Source of the DNA: Dehalococcoidia bacterium
GTDB taxonomy: Bacteria; Chloroflexota; Dehalococcoidia; Dehalococcoidales; JAUWYK01
Assembly (NCBI GenBank): GCA_030615865.1
Contig: JAUWYK010000050.1
Coordinates: 1-14,733 of the forward strand
DNA: 14,733 nucleotides
Reading direction: 5' to 3'
Shown: piece by piece, positions 1-5,165 of the stretch
Layout of the letters: each line of letters opens with the position of its first letter
Position numbering within the stretch: the stretch's first letter is position 1
Notes under the pieces: model-generated
The model's input: the letters and a program-made list of their open reading frames with translations, nothing else
Databases searched by the model: none
What the model was told of the DNA's origin: nothing
Position numbers and translations under genes: made by a program

Positions 1-1187
1 GCAAAGTCAGCCAGCTCCCGATATTGAGCCAGCTCCAGTCTCAGCCTGCTTGCCACCTGCTTCATTGCCCTGGTTTGAGCGGCACTCCCCACCCGGGACA
101 CTGACAACCCGATGTTTAATGCCGGCCTGATACCAGCATTAAACAGGTCTGTCTCCAGATAAATCTGACCGTCAGTAATAGAGATAACATTAGTTGGAAT
201 GTAAGCGGCTACATCACCAGCCTGCGTTTCAATAATAGGCAGGGCGGTAAGGGAACCACCACCATATTCAGGGGCATACTTAGCTGCCCTTTCCAGTAAG
301 CGACTATGCAAATAAAAAATATCACCGGGATAGGCCTCTCGCCCTGGTGGACGGCGCAGCAATAATGAAAGCTGCCGATAAGCCCAGGCATGCTTGGAAA
401 GGTCATCATAAATAACCAAAACATCCCCGCCTTGCTCCATAAACTCCTCGCCCATAGCACAGCCGGCGTAGGGAGCAAGGTATTGTAAGGCAACCGAATC
501 AGAGGCATTAGCAGCCACGACAATGGTATGCTTCATAGCTCCATGGCTTTCTAGAGTAGCTACCACCTGTGCCACCTTGGACACCTTCTGACCAATGGCA
601 ACATAGATACAGGTTAAATCACCACCCCTCTGATTGATAATGGTATCAAGGGCAATTGCCGTTTTCCCGGTTGACCGGTCGCCAATAATAAGCTCCCGCT
701 GCCCCCGACCTAAAGGAATCATACTATCTATAGCCTTAATACCAGTTTGCACCGGAGTATCTACCGACTTACGCAGTGTAACATTAGGGGCAATACGCTC
801 AATGGGTCGGGTCTTGTCAGTCTTAATCGCACCCTTACCATCCACGGGGCGACCCAAGGCATCAACTACCCTGCCAGTAAGGGCGTCACCTACCGGTACC
901 TGGGTAATCCGACCGGTGCATTTTACCTCGTCTCCCTCCCTAATCGCACTGTAGTCACCGAGGATAATGGCAGCAACACTATCTTCCTCCAGGTTCAGGA
1001 CAATCCCCATAATCTCTTTGGGAAATTGAAGTAGCTCGTTGTACTTAGCTGCAGCTAGCCCATGAATCCTGGCAATACCATCGCCAACCTCAATCACCGT
1101 GCCAACATCAACCATAGTTACTGCCGTGCCAAATTGCTCAATCTGCTTCTTAATAACAGAAACAATATCTTGCCCTCTGATTGTCAC
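1..1187 (-). CDS. atpA: ATP synthase F1 subunit alpha (partial, C-terminus beyond left edge)
   Basis: Alpha subunit of the F1 catalytic head, which forms the alpha3beta3 hexamer with beta and binds non-catalytic nucleotide. Reading from 1187 downward gives 395 open codons that run off the window edge; the family is usually about 500 residues, so roughly the last fifth is missing. Visible landmarks: the N-terminal delta-binding and beta-barrel part (residues 1-95), Walker A GDRSTGKT at 169-176, the conserved alpha stretch with [20 protein letters not shown], and near the edge the signature [17 protein letters not shown]. The Walker A residue is Ser172 where most alpha subunits have Gln. The start is a GTG with GGAGGT 7 nt upstream. 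It lies 47 nt after atpH in the atp operon; gamma, beta and epsilon presumably follow outside the window. Confidence 0.97.
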   Translation of the reverse strand, partial: MTIRGQDIVSVIKKQIEQFGTAVTMVDVGTVIEVGDGIARIHGLAAAKYNELLQFPKEIMGIVLNLEEDSVAAIILGDYSAIREGDEVKCTGRITQVPVGDALTGRVVDALGRPVDGKGAIKTDKTRPIERIAPNVTLRKSVDTPVQTGIKAIDSMIPLGRGQRELIIGDRSTGKTAIALDTIINQRGGDLTCIYVAIGQKVSKVAQVVATLESHGAMKHTIVVAANASDSVALQYLAPYAGCAMGEEFMEQGGDVLVIYDDLSKHAWAYRQLSLLLRRPPGREAYPGDIFYLHSRLLERAAKYAPEYGGGSLTALPIIETQAGDVAAYIPTNVISITDGQIYLETDLFNAGIRPALNIGLSVSRVGSAAQTRAMKQVASRLRLELAQYRELADF

Positions 1188-1234
1188 CTAATCTACCTCC
1201 CTATTAACATTTCGTGAAGCACCCACATTAGCGT

Positions 1235-1777
1235 CTACCTACCCCCTCCCCCGGCTAGCTCATTCTTTAACGCTTCCAATTTACTGCGGGTGCTGCCGTC
1301 TAATAACTTACCACCAATTCTAGCTACAATGCCACCTATTAAGTTAGCATCCACCTCAGGCTTAAGCACTACCTTCTTGCCAATTACAGCACTGAGTTGC
1401 TGTGCCAACCTTTGCTTATCTTCATCATCAAGGGGAATGGCAGTGGTAACCCCAGCCTGCTCTATACCCCGGTAGCTATCCAACAGTCGCTGATACTCAT
1501 CAGCAATATTGCCTGCCATGCCAAACCTGCCTCTAGCTATTAGCAAACAGGCTAGATTTAGTGCTAGCCGGTTTATCTTACCTAACCGCTCGGACAGTAA
1601 TCTGGCTTTAGTGTCAAAACGAAGCTTAGGGCTTTGTAGCAAAGCAACAAATGCAGCATCCTCCCCCAGGCTAGCAATCTTCCTCAGGTCAGACTGCCAT
1701 CTGTCTAGTTCATCTTTCTCCAGGGCAATATTAAATACTGCCTGTGAATAACGCTTGGCATAAACTCTTCTTGCCAC
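1235..1777 (-). CDS. atpH: ATP synthase F1 subunit delta
   Basis: Delta (OSCP-type) subunit, 180 residues, normal length. It caps the F1 head and joins it to the b-subunit stator. The N-terminal helical domain starts with RVYAKRYSQAVFNIALE (residues 4-20), typical of the family. The C-terminal part carries the conserved IGGIVARIGGKLLDGSTRSKLEALK pattern (about 147-171), read here as the b-binding region; a short GGGGR tail follows. The start is GTG with a GGAG 5 nt upstream. It sits 22 nt after atpF, and atpA follows 47 nt later, which fits the usual F-H-A order. Confidence 0.95.
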   Translation of the reverse strand: MARRVYAKRYSQAVFNIALEKDELDRWQSDLRKIASLGEDAAFVALLQSPKLRFDTKARLLSERLGKINRLALNLACLLIARGRFGMAGNIADEYQRLLDSYRGIEQAGVTTAIPLDDEDKQRLAQQLSAVIGKKVVLKPEVDANLIGGIVARIGGKLLDGSTRSKLEALKNELAGGGGR

Positions 1778-1799
1778 TGCCTCTCCCCCAAAAAACAGG

Positions 1800-2309
1800 C
1801 TAACCCTTTTTCAGGGTTGTGCTCTCTTCCAGCACCTTATCAATAATCTGGCGATGCGCTTCCTTATCTAGTGAGCGGTCAATGACCTTCCCCGCCGCCA
1901 GTATGGTTAAATCAGCAAACTCCTTACGCAGCTCATCAATAGCCTCATCCCGCTCCCGCTGAATCTCCGAGCGTGCCCTAGCGACAAGGGATTCGGCTTC
2001 CTGCTTAGCCTGCTGCTGTGCCCCCCGCCTGACCTCTTCTCCAGTTTGCACCGCCCGGGCTATTGCTTCCTGCCCCTCCTTACTGGCAGCCTCAATCCGC
2101 TTCTCAGCCTCCTCCTCAGCCTGCTCCGCCTGCTGCTTAATAAACTCCGTTTGCTCCATGCTCTCTCTAATCTTCCGCGAGCGCTCATCAAGCATTCTCA
2201 TAATCGGCTTATAAGCAACCAGATACAGAAGACCAAAAAGGATAGCAAAATTTACTATTTGCGCCAGCAGTGTTGGCAGGTTTATGCCAAGACTTGCTAG
2301 ACCTCCCAT
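1800..2309 (-). CDS. atpF: ATP synthase Fo subunit b
   Basis: Stator stalk subunit, 169 residues. An N-terminal membrane helix (about residues 12-32) is followed by the KPI..MLDER.RKI motif and a long charged, heptad-like helix (about 40-150) rich in Glu, Lys, Gln and Ala that forms the peripheral stalk. The C-terminal LAAGKVIDRSLD...IIDKVLEE segment is typical of b and contacts delta. Only one b gene is seen, so a b2 homodimer is inferred. The ATG has GGAGGGG 4 nt upstream, and this site directly follows the TAA of the small upstream reading frame (2320-2427), so the two genes may be translationally coupled. Confidence 0.96.
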   Translation of the reverse strand: MGGLASLGINLPTLLAQIVNFAILFGLLYLVAYKPIMRMLDERSRKIRESMEQTEFIKQQAEQAEEEAEKRIEAASKEGQEAIARAVQTGEEVRRGAQQQAKQEAESLVARARSEIQRERDEAIDELRKEFADLTILAAGKVIDRSLDKEAHRQIIDKVLEESTTLKKG

Positions 2310-2319
2310 TTTCCCCTCC

Positions 2320-2427
2320 TTAGATAAGAAGCATCACGGCAATTATCAGCCCGATAAGAAATATCGCCCCTAAAATCACCGCTGAAAAGAGAATTGCTAA
2401 AGACATAGGTATACCATCTTGTCCCAT
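2320..2427 (-). CDS. Unrecognised 35-residue single-pass membrane microprotein between atpE and atpF
   Basis: An ATG-initiated frame of 35 codons ending in TAA, with GGGAG 5 nt upstream of the ATG, fills the atpE-atpF gap almost exactly: 21 nt after atpE and 10 nt before atpF. The product begins MGQDGIPMS. From residue 9 to the end (35) it is one unbroken hydrophobic stretch, long enough for one membrane helix, with small residues at S15, A16, G20, A21, G26 and A30 that could pack against another helix. Asp4 is the only charged side chain, and there is no soluble tail. I do not recognise the family. Being inside the Fo part of the operon suggests a role in Fo assembly or an accessory Fo subunit, but that is inference from position only. 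It could be a non-functional reading frame, though a start, a ribosome binding site and a fitting length together make that less likely. Confidence 0.72.
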   Translation of the reverse strand: MGQDGIPMSLAILFSAVILGAIFLIGLIIAVMLLI

Positions 2428-2448
2428 AATTGCTCCCTTCTTAACCCA

Positions 2449-2679
2449 CTATACAATCATAGCCAGGATAATGGCTATAATCAGGGCATAAATGCCGATA
2501 GCCTCAGCGAAGGCAGTAACCAGAATCATGTTGGTCATTATAGGACCACTTGCCTCAGGGTTGCGGGCTAATCCCTGCAACGCTGAATAGCCGATAAGTC
2601 CGATAGCCAACGCCGGTCCCAATAACCCCAGACTAGCCGCCATCCCTACCGCCAACAATTTCATCACTTCTGGTTCCAT
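2449..2679 (-). CDS. atpE: ATP synthase Fo subunit c
   Basis: Ring-forming proteolipid of Fo, 76 residues in two membrane helices (about 7-31 and 48-75) joined by the polar loop ARNPE (38-42), whose Arg-Asn-Pro contacts gamma/epsilon. The ion-carrying carboxylate is Glu59 in FAEAIGIY. The helix-1 packing motif, usually GxGxGxG, reads G21-P-A23-L-A25-I-G27, so two of the four glycines are alanine. The positions that hold Gln and Ser/Thr in Na+-binding rings are Ile26 and Ala60 here, which argues for protons. The ATG has GGGGGAG 4 nt upstream. It sits 24 nt after atpB, the usual position. Confidence 0.97.
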   Translation of the reverse strand: MEPEVMKLLAVGMAASLGLLGPALAIGLIGYSALQGLARNPEASGPIMTNMILVTAFAEAIGIYALIIAIILAMIV

Positions 2680-2703
2680 TCTTCTCCCCCTTTCGTAGTT
2701 GTA

Positions 2704-3666
2704 TTAAGCTGCCTCCGCTCCATGAGGAGCAACGGCAACGGTAAGAAATACCAAGGTTAACCCACCAAAGATGAGAGCCTGGACAAAGCCAACCAGTAAC
2801 TCAAGCCCATAAAATGGCAGGGCAAATACCCAAGGAATGAGGAACATTGCTATCAGGAGCAATATTTCACCAGCGGTCATATTGCCAAAAAGACGGAAGG
2901 TAAAGCTAACAATACGCACCAGTTCGCTCAGCGCTTCCAAAAAACCAACAAAAATATTGATGACACCGGTGATTAATCCGCTTAAGCCTGCCTTAAGCCT
3001 GCCTCTAAATAGCTGACCTACGCTTCTGAAAAACTGACCTACATTGATAAACTTTCCCAGGTAACGAATGCCCCCTCCTGACCTTATACCAAAGAACTCA
3101 ACAAAGGCAAAGGACATCAGAGCCAGAGCCAGAGGCATATTGATATCAGTATTGGCACCCCGTAGCAAATGCACCTCACCCTCTGCTGTTTCAACAGTTA
3201 TTGAACCGAACCCAGGAAGCAAGCTCAACCAGGCATTCAGGGCGACAAAGAGGAAAATAGTAGCCACCACCGGGAAGAAGCGGCGCCCATTCTTCTCGCC
3301 GGCAACACTCTGGCAAAAGTTATACAGCCAGCCAAGTAAGGATTCAAAAAGGCTTTGCAATCTGGATGGGATGAGCTTCATCCGACGGGTAACTGCGTAT
3401 GAGAATCCCACCAAGAAGATAATAGTAACCCAGGCACCCATAATGCTATTGGTAATGGGAAAGCCAAACAGGTGGAAAACCACCTCAGCCGGAAGCTCAG
3501 GGTGTGGTTGGTCAACAGTGAGCCAGCTAGGTAGCCCCAAATCACCAAGCACGCTCTTGCCCAAGGGACCAATAGCAAAACCAACTACAAAGAGAACAAG
3601 AAAGACGAGCAAAACCCCAACTATAAGAGGGAATGAACAACCGAGGCAGCCCCTTTTTTCTGGCAC
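2704..3666 (-). CDS. atpB: ATP synthase Fo subunit a
   Basis: Proton-channel subunit a, 320 residues, longer than the roughly 240-270 common in bacteria. After a Cys-containing N-terminus (Cys7, Cys10) come hydrophobic segments at about 12-33, 76-93, 133-151, 178-193, 230-245, 265-285 and 288-312. The essential arginine is Arg258 in FTFRLFGNMTAGE, with Asn262 and Glu267 nearby; TDINMPLALAL (173-183) and Gln296 in FVQALIFG are also family positions. The extra length lies partly in the N-terminal extension and partly in a basic loop at about 201-228, which contains a short duplication (VGQFFRS/VGQLFRG). The start is GTG, overlapping the last base of the upstream gene's stop (TAGTG), so translation is probably coupled to atpZ. 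Confidence 0.96.
   Translation of the reverse strand: MPEKRGCLGCSFPLIVGVLLVFLVLFVVGFAIGPLGKSVLGDLGLPSWLTVDQPHPELPAEVVFHLFGFPITNSIMGAWVTIIFLVGFSYAVTRRMKLIPSRLQSLFESLLGWLYNFCQSVAGEKNGRRFFPVVATIFLFVALNAWLSLLPGFGSITVETAEGEVHLLRGANTDINMPLALALMSFAFVEFFGIRSGGGIRYLGKFINVGQFFRSVGQLFRGRLKAGLSGLITGVINIFVGFLEALSELVRIVSFTFRLFGNMTAGEILLLIAMFLIPWVFALPFYGLELLVGFVQALIFGGLTLVFLTVAVAPHGAEAA
2981..3042 (-). repeat. Adjacent short tandem duplications inside atpB
   Basis: Two tandem duplications lie side by side. CTTAAGCCTGC occurs twice in a row (2981-2991 and 2992-3002), exact. Next to it two 21-bp copies (3001-3021 and 3022-3042) agree at 17 of 21 bases. The 21-bp pair encodes VGQFFRS and VGQLFRG in subunit a (residues 209-222); the differences are mostly synonymous, so this copy is the older one. 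The 11-bp unit is not a multiple of three, yet the frame stays open. Confidence 0.85.
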
Positions 3667-3887
3667 TAGCTATTCTCCTTGTCTCGCTTGCTACGCATCA
3701 GAGGTAGAAGCATCTGATAAACGCCATAGAAAGCAACAACCAAACCAAAAATTAAACCCACTAGCCACAATAGTTTGGTATCAAACTTACTATCAAGCCA
3801 GAGACCAAAAAACACACCCAAAGCAATTGAACCGCCAATGAAAAAGCCAACACCTGTTAGCCTTAAAGCCGCAACCAACCTACCCAT
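3666..3887 (-). CDS. AtpZ/AtpI-family F1Fo-associated membrane protein
   Basis: A 73-residue protein with two membrane helices (about 7-29 and 38-62) and a basic, charged C-terminus. The pattern GVFFGLWLDSKFDTKLLWLVG and the following glycine-rich helix ending FYGVYQML match the short AtpZ/AtpI proteins encoded at the head of many bacterial atp operons. Family members are linked to c-ring assembly and, in Bacillus pseudofirmus, to Mg2+ uptake; the role here is inferred. Its stop overlaps the GTG of atpB by one base. The start ATG lies only 9 nt after a good -10 box, leaving no room for a normal ribosome binding site on a transcript from that promoter. Confidence 0.85.
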   Translation of the reverse strand: MGRLVAALRLTGVGFFIGGSIALGVFFGLWLDSKFDTKLLWLVGLIFGLVVAFYGVYQMLLPLMRSKRDKENS

Positions 3888-3889
3888 AC

Positions 3890-3926
3890 CTTGACCAGCA
3901 TATCAAATCTGCTCCCTCTGGTCAAG
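3890..3926. repeat. Perfect 9-bp inverted repeat spanning the atp promoter
   Basis: CTTGACCAG (3890-3898) and CTGGTCAAG (3918-3926) are exact inverted copies separated by 19 nt. One arm covers the -35 box and the other the end of the -10 box through to the predicted start site. That position suits an operator for a dimeric regulator, or DNA that could fold on itself; neither is shown by the sequence. Confidence 0.6.
3897..3925 (-). promoter_or_regulatory. Predicted sigma70-type promoter of the atp operon
   Basis: On the minus strand, TTGACC (3920-3925) and TATGCT (3897-3902) are separated by exactly 17 nt, close to the consensus. Normal start-site spacing puts +1 near 3890, about 3 nt before the atpZ ATG at 3887, so the message would be nearly leaderless. 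It lies just downstream of the terminator of the preceding gene, as expected for a separate operon. Confidence 0.7.
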
Positions 3927-3942
3927 CCCGCCTTTAGTTGCT

Positions 3943-3973
3943 AAAAAGCCCTAGGCCTTCTAGCTCTAGGGCT
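3943..3973 (-). terminator. Intrinsic terminator after the zinc-ribbon gene
   Basis: On the minus strand an 8-bp stem AGCCCTAG/CTAGGGCT (arms 3966-3973 and 3947-3954) encloses an 11-nt loop and is followed by TTTTT (3943-3947). It lies about 25 nt past the stop codon of the zinc-ribbon gene and before the atp promoter, so it divides the two transcription units. Confidence 0.85.
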
Positions 3974-3998
3974 CTTTATTATCAAACCCACAGATTGT

Positions 3999-4328
3999 CT
4001 ATTTTCGACTAAAAAGCTGAGAAAAGTCGCCGTCAAAGTCCTTCAAGAAATGGTGCATATCCAGCAACTCGTCTGCTGTCACCTCATCCATGTTCCTGAA
4101 TCTAGCTAGCTCTGCCTCAGTGAGGTCGGTAATAACCTCAGGCACCCTACCTTCCGTAATTACTGCCGCCACTAAACTCTGAGTGCGGCAAGCTGAACAA
4201 ACTACCCTCAAAAACCACAAGTCTTCCTGGTGACCGAGGACATCAATATTATCCTCCCCATAGTGCCGCCCACAAACAGGACACTCTATTGAAGCCACCA
4301 ACCTTTTGATAAGACCCTCTTTCACCAA
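3999..4328 (-). CDS. Small zinc-ribbon protein of unknown function
   Basis: A 109-residue protein with CPVC (16-19) and CSAC (44-47), a four-cysteine arrangement expected to bind one zinc ion, with a His-containing segment between. The C-terminal half is acidic and helical-looking, with ELLDMHHFLKDFDGDF near the end. No enzyme motif is visible and I do not recognise a named family; similar short zinc ribbons often act as protein or nucleic-acid adaptors. The start could be the TTG at 4328 or the adjacent GTG at 4325; a GAGG lies 5 and 8 nt upstream of them, which favours the GTG. It follows the DUF151 gene by 29 nt, so the two are probably cotranscribed, and it ends at a terminator. Confidence 0.8.
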   Translation of the reverse strand: MVKEGLIKRLVASIECPVCGRHYGEDNIDVLGHQEDLWFLRVVCSACRTQSLVAAVITEGRVPEVITDLTEAELARFRNMDEVTADELLDMHHFLKDFDGDFSQLFSRK

Positions 4329-4357
4329 TTCAGCCTCTAATACTATAACACCATAGT

Positions 4358-4924
4358 TTAAGATTTATGCTTATCAAAGTCGTCTAAATCGAGGGTATTA
4401 ATGAAATCATAGAAAGCCGACATCCTTCTCATTTCTTCTTCACTAACCTTCTTACCCTTACCCGCTTCACCTTCCGCCAGAATGGGTTTACCTGTCTCCT
4501 TATCCAGTAGGATACCGGCCTTATCTAATACTGTCTCCTCAGCATAGATAGGCACCTCTGCCCTCACTGCTAGCGCAAGTGCGTCACTAGGACGGGAGTC
4601 GACTTCCATTTGCCCCCCATCCACATTAAGAATAATCTTGGCGTAAAAGGTATCGTTCTTAAGCTCGCTGACGATAATAGAGTCGATAGTAGCCCCCAAG
4701 GTATCAATGACCGAGCGTAACAAGTCATGAGTCAACGGTCTTGGTACAGTAACTCCCTGCAGTTTTACGGCTATGGCATCGGCCTCTGAAGGACCAATCC
4801 AGATGGGTAGATAGCGCTTTGCCACCTCATCCGCCAAGTCATCTTCCACCTTCTCTTTCAGAATGACCACCCGTTGATAATTCATTAGACTAACCCGAAT
4901 GCTATCAATAATCATCTCTATCAT
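4358..4924 (-). CDS. Bifunctional nuclease (BFN/DUF151) domain protein
   Basis: A 188-residue protein from the preferred ATG at 4924, where AGGAGG lies 7 nt upstream; a GTG at 4930 in the same frame is only 1 nt from that site and is unlikely. The BFN domain spans about residues 5-135: LPIWIGPSEADAIAVKLQG, then RPLTHDLL, then EVDSRPSDALALAVRAEVPIYA, all family hallmarks. Plant and bacterial members have been reported to have DNase and RNase activity, but many are uncharacterised, so activity here is unproven. A Lys/Glu-rich linker and a short helical tail follow. It is first in a two-gene unit with the zinc-ribbon protein. Confidence 0.88.
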   Translation of the reverse strand: MIEMIIDSIRVSLMNYQRVVILKEKVEDDLADEVAKRYLPIWIGPSEADAIAVKLQGVTVPRPLTHDLLRSVIDTLGATIDSIIVSELKNDTFYAKIILNVDGGQMEVDSRPSDALALAVRAEVPIYAEETVLDKAGILLDKETGKPILAEGEAGKGKKVSEEEMRRMSAFYDFINTLDLDDFDKHKS

Positions 4925-4960
4925 AACCACACCTCCTCTATTTCTCAGCCAGCATATCTA

Positions 4961-4989
4961 ATTTTACTTCACATCACTACCACTGTCAA
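4961..4989 (-). promoter_or_regulatory. Predicted promoter of the DUF151/zinc-ribbon operon
   Basis: On the minus strand, TTGACA (4984-4989, a perfect -35) is followed after 17 nt by TAAAAT (4961-4966). The start site would be near 4954, giving a leader of about 30 nt that contains the AGGAGG used by the ATG at 4924. Confidence 0.8.
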
Positions 4990-5019
4990 CTACAAATACT
5001 ACAAGTTTACCCCCCAGCA

Positions 5020-5048
5020 TTTAGCTAAATCGCCCATTATGGTATAAT
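5020..5048 (+). promoter_or_regulatory. Predicted extended -10 promoter of ppsA
   Basis: TATAAT (5043-5048, perfect -10) is preceded by TG at 5040-5041, forming the extended TGnTATAAT element; the -35 position (5020-5025, TTTAGC) is poor. Predicted +1 is near 5055, giving a leader of about 110 nt to the ppsA ATG. The promoter is back to back with that of the DUF151 unit. Confidence 0.75.
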
Positions 5049-5066
5049 TAGTAAAGAATATATAAG

Positions 5067-5125
5067 TAAAACTTCAACTAACCTCGGCTGGGAAATAGGT
5101 GAACAGAAGTCCTGTTTTAGTTTTA
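5067..5125 (+). promoter_or_regulatory. Possible folded 5' leader of ppsA
   Basis: TAAAACT (5067-5073) can pair with AGTTTTA (5119-5125), enclosing a small hairpin AACAG/CTGTT (5102-5106 and 5112-5116, 5-nt loop). The leader ends in a very strong AAGGAGGT 6 nt before the ATG. It matches no riboswitch class I can recognise. The A/U-rich outer pairing could arise by chance. Confidence 0.3.
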
Positions 5126-5165
5126 TTACCCCCTGTATAAAGGAAAGGCACAAGGAGGTATACTT

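Noticed and set aside
634..1034. Two overlapping plus-strand frames opposite atpA
   Set aside because: The minus strand encodes a continuous, highly conserved alpha subunit here, so these are shadow frames.
2449..2679. Sodium-coupled c-ring
   Set aside because: The Gln and Ser/Thr ligand positions of known Na+ rings are Ile26 and Ala60 here.
3068..3841. A 257-codon open frame on the plus strand opposite atpB and atpZ
   Set aside because: The minus strand carries clear subunit a and AtpZ/I proteins with conserved residues. The plus-strand product is basic and low in recognisable structure, and it has no supporting ribosome binding site or family motif.
4925..4930. GTG at 4930 as the start of the DUF151 gene
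   Set aside because: It is 1 nt from the AGGAGG site; the ATG at 4924, 7 nt from the site, is the better start.
5055..5165. A cobalamin or other known riboswitch before ppsA, prompted by GGGAAATAGGTGAA
   Set aside because: The remaining conserved parts of the cobalamin class are absent, and no other class that I know fits. Left as an unclassified leader.
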